Below are positions 34,697-46,690 of a stretch of 64,000 nt of DNA, in pieces. This DNA is from Orbilia blumenaviensis (taxonomy: Eukaryota; Ascomycota; Orbiliomycetes; Orbiliales; Orbiliaceae), in assembly GCA_036872755.1 (NCBI GenBank), contig JAVHNS010000020.1, positions 124,001 to 188,000 on the forward strand, written 5' to 3'. Position 1 is the first letter of the stretch. Each line of letters starts with the position of its first letter. A model generated the notes under the pieces. That model was not told the DNA's origin and ran no database searches. It worked only from the letters and a program-made list of their open reading frames with translations. Position numbers and translations under genes: made by a program.

Positions 34697-37465
34697 TCAG
34701 CTGAAATAAGCATCATCATCCATTTCAAATTCCTCGTCATCGTCACTGCCAGACATGACCCAGTCATCTGTTTCACCCGGGGCAGACATGACAGCATCGT
34801 TGTCATCATCTTCAGAAAGACTGATAACACTCCCGCTACTGCTCGCACTAGGGGTGTCCACATCCACGTAGCTGTACGCTGTAGAAGCACTTGAAGCTGT
34901 ACAAACGCTTCCTACGCCAACAGTGCTGACATTGACGCTCATATCATCATTGGCTGAGCTATCAGAGATACCGCGGTGCGGTACACTCCTAGTGCTTCCG
35001 ATGTTTTCGCCGCCGGACCACACTGGCATGTAAGATCGTTCTGATTCTTCGAGACAGGCAAGTTGTTCTTCGAGAAGGATTGGCTCGAAAACGATGTTTC
35101 GGGCGGTCATTTCTGCGCATTTGCTCTTGATGTAGGTCTCACAGAGTCGGATGATATTTAGCAGGTTCAAGGGAATTTCAATGACAGGGTTTGTTAATTT
35201 AGGCCAATTGTTTCGGGTGTAATTGTTGAATACTTCCTGATCCGGATTCAGGGTTGGTTGCACTTGGCCGGAGCCGTTCGAACGGGCCTCAATACGTTTT
35301 CGAGTTTCAACTCTATTCAAATGCCTGATATTGCGCAGGTGAACTCGAAAATTCTCTATAGATTGATCGGGACCCGGAAAGTAGAGCATATCTGGACAGT
35401 CTGCGCAGCGAATGCGGGGTTCTGCTGGTTTGGAGAGGTCATGGGAAGGGTGGTGCATGACCGCCCAAAATCTGGCAGGGCTGTGCTCGTGGCTGAGAGT
35501 GATCAGCTTTTCTTGGAGCCATATTGGAGTGCCTATGTCCGAAGCTGGGACTTGTGATAATGGGTTAGTGACTGAGATGGTTGGATTTGGTGGTAGTTGC
35601 TGGGTTGCTGTTGGATAATAAGCGGTTTCATCGCTATCCTCCGTCTTTATGATAAGTTCGGGTTTGATTTTGGCAGTGTCCGCGGTAAAGGAGTACTCAG
35701 TTTTCGGACTAGGGTCGGTGGCCTTGATTAGTTGTGGCTGTGGTTCAACTAAAGTTACGGACGATTCTTGGAAAGTGGGTTCGGGATTCTCTGTTTTGAG
35801 GCCCTGTAAAGCCACATTTATGGTATGCGTGCTGCTAATACTTTTAACGTCATCATCGAATCTGGGGATCTCTGTGCCGCTCTGACTTGCAACTTCACTG
35901 GTAGCGTCGTCGTAAATCACATTCTCAAATTGGTGTTCGCTATCCTGGGTTGAAGTTTGTTGAGTGACAGATGGAATTGGATGGTGCGGGGCACCGGATT
36001 TAACATCTTTCCATAGATCGTAGACTGGATCGTTTTCTCCTTCGTCGGATGCTTCCCATCGGTTCCAATGCACGATCGTCTGTTCAATGTCGAATCTGGT
36101 TGTGGAGTCGAGCTCATGCGGTGCCGAAGCCGCCATCTCGCTGGCGAGACAAGTAGTAGCTAGTTTAATCCAAGTAGACCTCTGAATAGACTTGACATCG
36201 ATATCGCCTTCACTGCAGTCAGTGGCATCTATTTTGGCCGCGGTCATCATTTGCCTGGATACATAACTTCGTAGGGAAAATCGGAAAGGGTCGAAATGTT
36301 GCCTGTCGCTATCTGAGGTTGGAGGAAGATACTGATCGATCCAGTCCATATTTAGGAGAGCTTTTAGCTCGTTCTGGGCTCTGATTGTAAGAGCACTTGC
36401 AGCCTCTGGTGCACCGGGTATCTCTGCGGTCCCTTCTGGATCGAAAGCTGCGCGCATAACAGCCGCTGCAAAGGCATCGGAAGCGATAGTGGCCAATCCT
36501 GCCTCCGCAGCTATTCTCATAGTGAAAGCTGGGTGAGTCTCGATCATTAATGAATTCGAGAAAATCCATCGAGCGATATAATCTCTGGTCGCATCAGTAG
36601 TTCCAAATGCTACGGATAGACAGTGCAAAGTGTACCAGTCTACAGTTGTTTTGACAAGAGGATCGCTGCCGTGGATGATGTGGATCAAGCGCTCCAATGC
36701 AAGGACGTGACGCCCAAAAGAATACGGCTCCGGCAAGTCATCTCTTTTTGTTAGTGGCTGCTGCATTTCACCCGGTTCACCAGTTGGCTGGCGGTCACCC
36801 CATGCCGTCTGGCGGAATTCCTCTAGTTCTTTCGCCATTCTCTCTTGGGTAGAAATCGAAGGAGGTGCTTCAAAGATATCGACTAAATTGGATTTCCATT
36901 GGAGGACGATATCCGGGCACCACAGTTTTTCTTGCCATTCCACAGCCTTCTCTCCTTCGTCCTCGGGTGTGAGGTCGAGAACATACTTAACTCCAGGTGG
37001 TAGCTTGCCACCGATGAGAACGACTTTCTTTTGCTTTACGAGACGGTTTATATGACGCTGTTGCATAGCTGGACTGAGCAACTGAACAAAAACCTGGGAA
37101 CCTGTGGAGAGCAATATGTCGGAGACAACCCTCAAAGGAGTGGATCTTCTGGAGGCGAACTCTGGTGTGAGGGCTGAAGCTGGCGGACTTATGAAGATAA
37201 AGGTATCACCATCTTCAATGTGGAGGAGGGGGAGAGAGGCACCCGCAGACAGATTAATATTGCTTAGGTCTCTTGAGATCTGAGCATGGAATGGAGACGG
37301 GGGAGGCGGATCCCTGAAATAGTCTCCGATAGTGGAGTCAGTAGCGAAACTGACGGTGGCAGTTTCTACTGAAGCCTCGCTCCCGGCGTACGATGATGTT
37401 CCAGGCGGACCACGTATGAGGTTGAGTGTTGCCCCACGCTGGCTAGGATCTGTTTCCATCGCCAT
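34697..37465 (-). CDS. 922-aa fungal protein: BTB-like N-terminal region plus CxxC...HxxxxxH finger
   Basis: A single uninterrupted 922-codon frame. Residues about 80-185 (DGDTFIFISPP ... RVVSDILLSTGSQVFVQLLSP ... LPPGVKYVLDLTPEDEGEKAVEW) match the arrangement seen in a group of uncharacterised fungal BTB-like proteins, in which the KYVLDLTP segment is typical. Residues about 250-365 form a helical region (HVLALERLIHIIHGSDPLVK). Near residue 700 there is CADCPDMLYFPGP...HLRNIRH, a C-x2-C-x18-H-x5-H arrangement that could bind zinc like a U1/matrin-type finger, though the central spacing is longer than the classic 12-13. The C-terminus is Ser/Thr/Asp-rich and ends acidic (SGSDDDEEFEMDDD). No signal peptide. 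The start at 37465 could also be the next Met two codons on. Function unknown; a nuclear or adaptor role is inference. Confidence 0.85.
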   Translation of the reverse strand: MAMETDPSQRGATLNLIRGPPGTSSYAGSEASVETATVSFATDSTIGDYFRDPPPPSPFHAQISRDLSNINLSAGASLPLLHIEDGDTFIFISPPASALTPEFASRRSTPLRVVSDILLSTGSQVFVQLLSPAMQQRHINRLVKQKKVVLIGGKLPPGVKYVLDLTPEDEGEKAVEWQEKLWCPDIVLQWKSNLVDIFEAPPSISTQERMAKELEEFRQTAWGDRQPTGEPGEMQQPLTKRDDLPEPYSFGRHVLALERLIHIIHGSDPLVKTTVDWYTLHCLSVAFGTTDATRDYIARWIFSNSLMIETHPAFTMRIAAEAGLATIASDAFAAAVMRAAFDPEGTAEIPGAPEAASALTIRAQNELKALLNMDWIDQYLPPTSDSDRQHFDPFRFSLRSYVSRQMMTAAKIDATDCSEGDIDVKSIQRSTWIKLATTCLASEMAASAPHELDSTTRFDIEQTIVHWNRWEASDEGENDPVYDLWKDVKSGAPHHPIPSVTQQTSTQDSEHQFENVIYDDATSEVASQSGTEIPRFDDDVKSISSTHTINVALQGLKTENPEPTFQESSVTLVEPQPQLIKATDPSPKTEYSFTADTAKIKPELIIKTEDSDETAYYPTATQQLPPNPTISVTNPLSQVPASDIGTPIWLQEKLITLSHEHSPARFWAVMHHPSHDLSKPAEPRIRCADCPDMLYFPGPDQSIENFRVHLRNIRHLNRVETRKRIEARSNGSGQVQPTLNPDQEVFNNYTRNNWPKLTNPVIEIPLNLLNIIRLCETYIKSKCAEMTARNIVFEPILLEEQLACLEESERSYMPVWSGGENIGSTRSVPHRGISDSSANDDMSVNVSTVGVGSVCTASSASTAYSYVDVDTPSASSSGSVISLSEDDDNDAVMSAPGETDDWVMSGSDDDEEFEMDDDAYFS

Positions 37466-39244
37466 GGTGATGGTAATGGTGGCGTTGGTGTTGGTGTTGG
37501 ATATCTAAATCTACCGAAGTCGGGTTGCCTTTAAGATGGAGACGCCGCCGAAAACGACGCTGAGGACGCAAGAAAGATCAATAGTTAGACGTAAGGGTAT
37601 ATGGATAGATGTTTGGAATAGATCTCTCGTGTAAAACTCGGAGGTAGGTGTCGTTCGGGGTGTATAAACTCGGATCGATTTCCCTCAGTTCTAACTAGCA
37701 GTAATGCTAATACCTATGTATATAGCAGTATAAATCTAGAGCACGAACCACTATAATACCATATCAGGGACTCGTAAAATCATCAAGGACAAAAGAGAAG
37801 ACAACGTAGGCTAGTAGTTCCAGTAAATATCAGAGGATATCTTTCCTGGTATCTACTAGGGTTGAATTGAGGGCGAGAAGAGTGGGGGATTATTTTGGAT
37901 TGCAGACGTACGACTGAATTGTTGAAGCCTGTCTGCGGCGTTTGCTAATATATGCAATAATAACAGAAACCGTGTTTCTTCAGCCTTGCCTGTGCAAACA
38001 CTTCCGGAAATCCACTGGCCCTCGAACTGCGGGTCCAAGCAAGTCAGGATGTATTTTATAGCTTTGGAAGCATGTCGGTGCGGTGCTATGCGGGGATGAT
38101 GAAGGCAGGCTGACGGAATGTGGGTGTTAACGTGTTGATGGGGTACAAGCTTGGCCTTTGGAGACGTCGAGCGGAAGGATCCAGACCAACCGCGCGCTGT
38201 GTCATATGTTCAATTCTGGGTCAATTGGTATTTGCACCTCGCATTTATGAGCACCTAAAAGATTATAACCCCTACCCAGTAATGGTCACTTTTCATCGAT
38301 TTGCTGCAGTTGAAAGTGCAGATGCATGGCCCATCGATTGTCTAGCTCATTTCTATTCTCAAAAGTTTTTACTTATCTTGGTTTCAAAATTTTTCTTTTC
38401 ATTGTCTTCTGAAATCCTCTGCTGGTGTGGAGAGAATCCGAGACTGATTTTATGGTTGTGAAGTCCAGCCAAAATGCGTGCAAGCCGTCCGCGTCAGTTC
38501 GCACTTCGCGGTGCATTTATGGCCGTTTGAGGAAAAGTGGGAAAAAATCTAAAAGTGGCCAGCACTTGCTGCATATGCAAAAAACGCATGACTCAAATGT
38601 CTTCTGTTGGTTAGTTAGCTGGTCGGTTGAGTTGGATGAGGGTCCTGGTTCCTTTATCATTGGTGGGTTCGCATGGAGGCTAGGGAGAGCTCCAGAGGCT
38701 AATGCTATGTCCTCCAGGACACTGCTCTGTGTGTTGTTAGATGCGTAACGTTTTCGGGGGACGCTGCTTCGTCGTCTCAAATCAGCTCCATGTCGAATTG
38801 GCCTCGAATTCGGGTGCTGAGGGAGAGGATTTCGAACACTCTCTTGCAATCTGGGTTACTTACTTCATGGGTATAGGGACACAAGCGAAAGTTCACGCGA
38901 AGCATATATGCATCGATTGTAGGAGAAGTATTCGTGTTAGTTACTTCACTTTTGGGAGGGGTTGAACTAGTTTAGAACGGTTCCACACGTTTGTCCTGTG
39001 TAACATTTCCAGATCAAGAAGATTTCCCAAGCCAGCATTCATACTGTTGGAATATCAACTGTTTTTCGGACAAGTGTTGCAGAGGCTGTAAAAATCGAAT
39101 AGATATCATGTAAACACTTGATGGTAATGCGCAATGGCTGCTTTCCAGAGTAAGCGTATTTGTATTAGTAATTATCAGTACGTAGACATATTTATTGTTA
39201 TGCTAAAATTCCATTCTCTGGTCAAACTTTCATCAGTTGCACAA
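37466..39244. other. Intergenic, 5' of the 922-aa gene and 3' of the F-box gene
   Basis: GTTGGT repeats occur directly upstream of the 922-aa start (37478-37500). Frames of 113 codons (38120-38461, +) and 110 codons (38517-38849, -) exist but show no known domain, and I could not link them to splice partners. Nothing else is seen. Confidence 0.6.
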
Positions 39245-41284
39245 CTACAGCTTGATTCCCTGGAGCCAGTCTCCTCTCGATCCATCATAATTGCGTAGTC
39301 TCCACTCAACTGCCTTCATCAGGTTCAAGTTTGGATGATCTCCCTCATATAGTTGCTGCGGCATGACCCGCCGAACGTAGACAGACCCATACTCCGAAGT
39401 GACCTCACGCGGTTCATCCTCATCTCTTCCGAAAACATCCTTTGGAAACTTCGACGCAATCTCATATGATGTTTCCCCAAGCGTTAACAGGGATAATTTG
39501 TACCTGTCTTCCCAGCGCTGTAGCTTGGATCCCTCGGTCATATCATTCTGAAGTCCCCGGAGGAATTCTGGGAGAATGATGGATGTAAGTATGCCCATCT
39601 GTATCTCACGATGGCCATTTATCCATCCGATAGCCTGGTGCGTAACCGGCAAGACGAGAGAAACTAGGTTTGGCATCGTGGCAAACACACTGGCTACTTC
39701 TCCTGGATGGCGCTTTGATATTTCCCGTGCGGTTGGGCCGAGGAACGCATTCGAACTGACTACTGCCGGTGACCTTTGATATGAACATGATAGATGCCTT
39801 AGCTTGGGGAAGCATTCCTGTACTTTGGCGAAATGCTCTTTGGAGAACTGCCATCTCTGCTCCATAGATGGTGGGATGCAAATCCCTAGCCATTCTAGAT
39901 TCCTGTGGCCTGATAACGCTGAAAGTAAGCCATCTATGTTTTCCAGGTCTGGGTCTCCATCGTTGCTGCGGGTCTCTTCAAATATGAACGTATGAAGCGT
40001 GTCAAAGGAGGAGAGGAGCCCAAGAAAATCGCTGCCAGGGTACACTGGGACTTGTGAGCGAAACCGGAAAGTTTTCAGCATTAGGCTGGACTCAGAATGT
40101 GGACCATAGGTTTTGAAGAGGGCCTTGAAAAGGGCGTGATGGGTAAATGCATCCCCACTTTCATCATCATGCATGGAGGTTGAAAACTCGAAGTATGTAA
40201 GGCGAGAAAAATCAATGCTTGTGAGAAGGTTCGTGGCAGTAGCAGCGGTAAGATAATTAAGCCGAAGACAAAGTGTCGTAAGGTTGGGCAAAAAAATATC
40301 CTCATCATCATTAAGCACTGGATCATTGGAGCTAGACTGTGTGTCGCTTGTTAGACGCCCTTCTTCATATATGAGAGTCTTTAGGGTTTCCTTCGACCCA
40401 GCAATAAGCTCTTTGACACCATCACAACTCCCAGCCCGTAGAATATCCAGGTATACCAAGTTCCTAATTCCAGATAGGGAGAAAACACTGTAGTTAGCCG
40501 AGAAATTGAAAGCGAACGCCTTCAAGTTTAGTCTTGCTAAGAGATGACCAATCCTATCCGTGAATTCGATATGATTATCGAGCCACCTACGAAATATAGA
40601 GTCAGCGCTAGGAGCAGGAATAGCGGGGCATGTGCAGCCCGGTTATCCACATACACAAGAATTTCAAGGTTGGTAAGGTTTTCGAGGACCTCTTCAAAAT
40701 ATCGGGCAAGGGTGGTAGCACGTTCCCGACCTGGACTGCTCCATCCCACCAGCATACGCTTTACATAGGGCGCGCAGTAAGGTATGAAATCCGGATCGGG
40801 ATTCTTCGATGTCGGTTGTGTTCTTTGGCCTGGGGTTGGGTAATTGGCTTGCAATGATTGGAGCTGCGAAGTTGAGAGATATCGTTGGAGAAGCGTGAGG
40901 CAGCTTAGGTAATTTCGAGGAGAGGGCGAAGAAGCTACTAGGTCTCTATAGAGCCTCGGGTTTAGGTTTTGATAGAGCGGTCTCGAAACCCTTGCTAAGG
41001 TGCTCAATGTTTGTGTGTCTTGTGCCTGTAAAGGATATGATTTGCTTAGTATCGACCCAACATGCTAAGAACCGCACTGCCGGATAAATGGTAGGGGTGA
41101 AGAGGATACTCACGGGAATGAAATCGGCAATCACAAGCCAGACATCCATTGGGAAGATTCCAGTCGATGTATCCTTCGAAAGGGACACTCTACGTCGCTT
41201 TCGTCCATGAACCTGGACTTCTGAGAACCGTTCTGGGGCCTTCCCCTTCTTCCGATTGGTGGGCTCTTTCTCGCTCCAGTCCAT
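39245..41284 (-). CDS. F-box protein with leucine-rich C-terminal region
   Basis: Three exons, 41284-41114, 41025-40655 and 40586-39245, give 627 aa. Introns of 88 nt (GTGAGT donor, phase 0) and 68 nt (GTATGT donor, GCTGAC branch, phase 2) preserve the frame. After a basic start (MDWSEKEPTNRKKGKAPERF) the F-box spans about residues 42-90: FPMDVWLVIADFIP, then AQDTQTLSTLARVSRPLYQNLNPRLYRDLV. Beyond it, LENLTNLEILVWLDN, LARLNLKAFAF, IRNLVYLDILRAGS, NLTTLCLRLNYL and NLEWLGICIP are irregular leucine-rich-repeat-like strands. Family knowledge: the F-box binds Skp1 in an SCF ubiquitin ligase, and the LRR-like part would hold the substrate, which is unknown. A TACCTAGGTAGGT word lies 294 nt upstream. 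All splice boundaries are manual inference but produce a continuous typical domain. Confidence 0.88.
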
Positions 41285-41577
41285 GGCCTGGCGGTTAGAT
41301 CGAGGACTACCCGGAGCTGATATCTGCCGTACTATAGTGAGGTCTGCCTGGAGCTTGGATCTTGGAGCTTGTATTGGAAGGTGTAGGTGTAGGGGGGGTC
41401 TAGGAAGAGAGCTCGAGACGCGTCGTGGTCGTGGGCTGTGGAAGAGGATTGTGCTAATTGTGTTGCAGCTCGCAACACTTCAAGCTGTTGATGTCCAGAA
41501 CGGCAGCATCTCCAGATTGCATAATCTAGTCCGAGCTAAGCTGCAAGCTGCTGCACAGCAAAGTATCTAACATTGCG

Positions 41578-41590
41578 TACCTAGGTAGGT
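41578..41590. promoter_or_regulatory. TACCTAGGTAGGT motif
   Basis: Copy of the recurring word, about 290 nt upstream of the F-box gene start (minus strand). Confidence 0.35.
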
Positions 41591-42855
41591 CCCTACCAGC
41601 GAGTCTTTACGAACGCATGAATTAACAATCGCAGACCCAGACATGCATCCCGACCTTGCAAGCTTTGCAGAGGCTTTTTACGCCACACCGACCGGCGAGT
41701 GCTGGGCAATTCAATGCAATGCAAGCCGACGTCAGATTAGTTAGGCTGTGCAAACTCCATACATTCGCCTCTCGGAGCCACATACCCACTCAGTCTAAAC
41801 AACTAAGTACTTAGGTGGTTAACTGGCCGAATGTCCTAAATCTTCAAGCTGCCTTGTCCATGAATGCGGCAATACCGGTAGTCAACAGCTTTGGAAGGAA
41901 CTGCAGACCTCTACACGTGATGCAAAAGGTCTCTTCGATCCAGACCCAATCGATAGTTGTCCCTAGCGAACGGTTAGGATAGGCATTCGCCTCCTGCCAT
42001 CTCTCGACAGGTTTGATTCATGGATCTAAACCCTGGTGCGCTGATCAAATGCTTAGCATACCAGAGATATATATATCATCTCCTCATCTTCACCTACCAT
42101 ATGTGCGGATAGCAGTAGAGATTGAAAAGATTTTTGTGAGGAAGGAGGCCACCTTTATCAGCTCGATGTCCACTTTGAGTAAGGATACAATGGTGTGATT
42201 TCAAGGGAACTCTTGATGTTCTCGACGAATCATCCATCGGTGCAAGGTCTCGACGATTAGGATAGGTGAATCTAGAGCGGCACAAGTTCAGGATCATGGG
42301 AGGCTGTCAAGAAGGCAAGGCATGGAATTCAGCAGGTCCCGGAGGATGGATCCTGGTATTTTAAGCCACCCACACGCACAAACTGCGACCGATTCCCAGA
42401 GAAAAGCTCTGTTCTCGGGTCCCGCTTAAACTGATTGGCCCCACATTGCTAAGCCTGAGACCGCCTTCTTGGCGCAATGACTGGCTCCGGCTGAACAACT
42501 ACACTTCAACGCATTCGCACCAGGTCTCACCGCTCCGCTAATCATATCCTGCGCATGACGGTTTTGCTCCCCCATTGTCTGGCTTTCGAAATTTGACTAG
42601 AATTTAAAAATTGGGAAAGAAAATTATCACTAGCAGAATCCCGGATGCATCTAGCAGGGCTGCAGAAAATCCCAACCCGCTGTGGGTTTTGTCCAATCCC
42701 GGCACGGCGCCTCCGGTGCTGTCCAATCGTGAACTTGCTATCTATGTATCTGGGTCTTGTCCTACGCCCCCCATCCGGGACCTAGCAGCAATTTTATCAG
42801 GAGGCAACCTGAACCAGTAAATCTACTTTACAGGATGTAGCGGCCGTTTGTACTT

Positions 42856-42863
42856 TATAAATA
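42856..42863 (+). promoter_or_regulatory. TATA box candidate of the 7-TM gene
   Basis: TATAAATA, followed after about 50 nt by a pyrimidine-rich leader-like stretch and by the start codon 332 nt downstream. Confidence 0.5.
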
Positions 42864-43194
42864 CCTGATGGCCCTATGTGAAACAATACCGTTGAAGATG
42901 TATCCTACTTGACATCCTCCCATTCTTTGTCCCTCTCCTCCCGTTCCTTTTCGCTGACACCCGGGTTCCCTTTGTCTCTCGTTTCATTAAATATATTCAA
43001 AAGGGTGGGAGGTAACTTGGACATCCTGTATCGCACCTGACCTTCCTTTCATTTCTCTTACCAAACTTCTAGCACAAACCTTCCGCCCGCTGAAGGATTA
43101 TAGCACATGCAGTTGTTAGCAGGTCACAAGGTAGCAGTCGACCGACGACTTTGACTCCTGGTTCATACGATACAACTATCGAGAGGCGACAAAC

Positions 43195-44980
43195 ATGAAC
43201 GCGGCAAATCGTACTGGTAACCCAACCGGTTACCCTTTAGGTTTATCGGAGACAGACTACAATGGTCTCCTTCAATTAGGATTTCTAGCGCAGGCACTCG
43301 GGCCGTACCATAATACAACAATGGCGGAAACAGTCGACCTGCTTCTTGCAAAGGACTCCCCGGTAAATGTCACCGAACTCCTCGGACCGGTATTAGCGCA
43401 GGGTGGAATGGCATTTGGTCCGGTTCTTGCGCTCCAGGCATTAAGCCTGGTTTTAAAGGATGTTCCGCACGACAATGTTAGCTTCAAAAACGTTACAACT
43501 TATATTGTCATGACTGCTGTTTCGGTCGCATTTGTGCTTGTCCGATTGTATAGCCGACAGTTTGTGACGAAGAAGATTCGGCCTGAGGACTGGGCTATGA
43601 TTCCGGCCATTGTAAGTAGCTGTGTCACCTCTCGGCGTTAGCAAGATAGATGGCCGATGCTAATTGTTCGTGGAATTGTAGATTGTGTCTGTATTGCTTG
43701 GGGGGTGTTTTGCCCTGGGTAAGTTTACTGGTTATACTTATTCGATATAATATATGGACGTCAGTTAATGAAGTTGAATATGTATAGGCTCTGATGAGAG
43801 AGTCGGTAAGGGTACCCTTCATCAATGGGACTTGACATACAACGAATTCAAAGGATACCTTCAGTGGCTTTGGGGCTGCGAGTTATTGTACCCGGTCGCA
43901 TTGTTCCTAGTCAGAAATTCCTTGTTGATATTCTACTGGTCTCTGGTCCCATCTCGCTCGTCAGCTGTCAGAGCACATCTGATATTTCGAAATGCCGTCA
44001 TCGCCTTCTTCTTTGTCAATCTCGCCTGCGTTAGTGTGTCGCTGGGTACTATCATCTTTCAATGCAAACCTATTGCCTACTGGAATGACCCAATTGGTGC
44101 CGAGTGCATTGATCGATCGGCTAGTTTTATCGCCGGTGGTATCCTTATCATCATCACTGACGTTATGACGCTGTGAGTTATATACCTAGTCTTTACATGG
44201 GTTTGAGGTGGACGTGATCTAATAAAGCCCTTAGACTCCTTCCCGTCCCCATAATCTGGCAACTCAAATTGCCGGTTCGTTCTCGACTCGGGGTCATTGG
44301 CATTTTCTCCCTTGGTCTTTTCGCTTGCATCGCTTCCATTAATAGAATCATTCTCGCAAGCGAAGTCACAAACTCAACAAACGGTGATGTTACATACACC
44401 AATGCCATCAACGGATCTGGAACCTGGAGTTTACTCGAAGTCAATATTGGCATTATTGCATCATGTGTACCCGCTATCAAAGCACTGTTCGTCAATTCTC
44501 CAGACAGGACGGGTACGAACCGCAGCCGAACAAACCAGTCCGGCCGATCGGGGAGATCCGGCGAGTGTACACCTGGTAGCGGTAAGGGCGGGAAGCGAGA
44601 GGTTGTTGGAAAAGATGGGGCCGTAGAGCTCACCGTGACGACTTCGGTGTCTGTGACAACGAATACTTGCACCAAGACAGACCTTGAGGCTACCATAATT
44701 GAAGATGATGATGGTAAGATATCAGTCTAAACGTCTAAGCCTTCATACGATACTAAGTCTATGGTCTTTAGATCCGCAATTTACTCATTACTCTAGACCT
44801 TTCAGAGGCGAGGGTAGCTACGGCCACGACTACGAGATCACCTATGTTGGCTCGGACAGCGATTCAAAATCCTTAAAAACTAGTGAACACTCACCTTCAG
44901 AATACAGACCAGAGTCCCGCTCCGACCCGAGGTGGAACCCCAGACTAGATTCAATCCAGAGAGCACCGTCTTTTATCTAA
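43195..44980 (+). CDS. Rhodopsin-domain 7-TM membrane protein (Pth11/SAT17-like family), first copy
   Basis: Five exons, 43195-43611, 43682-43718, 43788-44172, 44235-44713 and 44772-44980, give 508 aa; donors are GTAAGT, GTAAGT, GTGAGT and GTAAGA and phases match. The N-terminal hundred residues carry several N-x-S/T sites (NRT, NTT, NVT, NVS) and are probably extracellular. Then follow hydrophobic segments such as TTYIVMTAVSVAFVLVRLYS, the family signature IRPEDWAMIPA (E131-D132-W133), GWLWGCELLYPVALFLV-like helices, the FQCKPIAYW segment, GGILIIITDVMTLLLPVPIIW and LGVIGIFSLGLFACIASI. The C-terminal tail of about 170 residues is hydrophilic, Ser/Gly/Asp-rich, and is where signalling contacts would be expected. 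Members of this family are orphan fungal receptors or membrane proteins; the ligand is unknown. Exon 2 is only 37 nt, so the gene is easily misannotated as two pieces. Confidence 0.88.
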
Positions 44981-46690
44981 TAGCCCTATCTGCTCAAACG
45001 AGTACCACACGGAGTCCAGTTAAAATCTCACCAACGCAATTCTTTTCTTTCTTTCTTTTTTTTTTTCGTCTGGAAAAGTTCTAATAGACCAGCTGCTTTT
45101 GGGGCTCTTATTTTTCAACTTTCTCTTACAACCCCAAATCGATTGTCACCATATCATATATTTCAAGCCTCTTTGGTCAAATCTGGTTTGTCATTGCTTT
45201 TTTCGACAAGAAATTTGCGAACAGAATCTTCGTTAGGTCTTTCTATTTCATCACCTATTTCAACAGTCTTCTTTGTGTTTCTCTCATCCTTTCTTACTTC
45301 CCCTGTGGGACTGCCTCGAATTCAGGAATTCGTTTCTTAACCCTTTATTTCCTTTTCATTTCCTACAGATACCCTCGTAACCATCGGCCGCGTTATTAAT
45401 ACAACGCTGCCGCGGTTCTGCTTTTATTTTGTTTTACTTCGACTTCCTATTAGCGTTCTGAGGAGCTTGGTTTATTCAACCGCTTCATTTCATCTTTAGC
45501 GACCTCAAACTTTTGATTTGTTTTCTCTTTCTCTTTTTCGGGGTTAGAAAATACCCAATTTGCCCTGCGAAGGGCTTCAACTCCCGCTATGGAATAGTTT
45601 ATTACTGTATTTATATATAATACTTTGAGATCCTTTCTTCGAAGGGATACGTAATGGGAAATTTACTATGCCCGCTTATCGCGGGACCAGATTGGAATCC
45701 ATTTTATATTAATTAAACTTGTACCATTCCGTGCTTCGATAGGTTTGAATTCCGGAACGGCTGTGTATACGTACATACATAAGTCAACTTCATGCATAGG
45801 CGCAGCTCCGCTGTGTACCCATAATGCTGACGAAGGACGCTGCATAACGTCAATGGTAATATAATTGTAGTTCATCTAAAATAAATTAATCTTAAGCATA
45901 TGCAAGCTGCACGTGAGATCCATTTTATTGGAAAGTATCAGATAAGCAGCCCGACCGGCTTGTGGGTAGCACCAACCTACCCGGTATGGCATGATTGATG
46001 CATGCATGCACGATGGCGAATTATGTGCATTGGTTCTATCCCATGGGGATTTCCGGGAAATGAGTGATGTGTGGGCGGCTAATGACATCGCCGTGTGGAA
46101 GTTATATAGGGTTTCGGCCAATCCTGATAGAAATTTCGAGTAAATATATTTACGGATCGGTTTGTCGTCAATCGGAGCCGTCTTGAGAAGGATGAAGGAA
46201 TATATAAACGAATCTAATAAGGATTAAACCACCCGGTACGAATAGGTATCAAGATTGAGAATAGGAGAAAGAAGAGAAGAAATAAACAACGCTCCAAAAC
46301 AACCAAGTCTAGGAAATACATAGTGTATATATAATGCTGAACGCTATTGAAACCCCAGTGATATGCAAGTGGTAATAAGAGGGAAAGAAAGACTAGAAAT
46401 TATAGGAGAAGGAACCGCCCAGGCGAAATATGCTGAAGACGTCGTAAACCCTAAACAATATACATGGAGTCGACGCCTGGCCCCCTTGGGGTTTGTACCC
46501 AAGTTTTTGCTGGATTAAGTCGTATAAACATTAGATGATCCATCGGACCTAAGTTTGGAATGCTAAGCTTTTATATGATGTTTTTAAAGGGTTTTTTCTG
46601 CGCGTTATTAAATTAGATAAGAGAAATCGTAAAGATTCGGATCATCATAAAGTCATTTCGGTTAGCCGGGCGATGGAGGGGCCTCGGCGA
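44981..46690. other. 3' flanks of convergent 7-TM and secreted-protein genes
   Basis: 45000-45560 is strongly T-rich on the 7-TM coding strand. 46250-46410 is purine-rich on plus, hence pyrimidine-rich on the coding strand of the secreted-protein gene. No coding signal was found. Confidence 0.7.

Larger units (their letters stand above)
41285..43194. other. Divergent promoter region of the F-box gene and the first 7-TM gene
   Basis: Contains TACCTAGGTAGGT at 41578-41590, AAGTACTTAGGTGG around 41805-41818, a TATAAATA at 42856-42863 and a CT-rich stretch at 42910-43080 before the 7-TM start. No coding sequence recognised. Confidence 0.7.
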
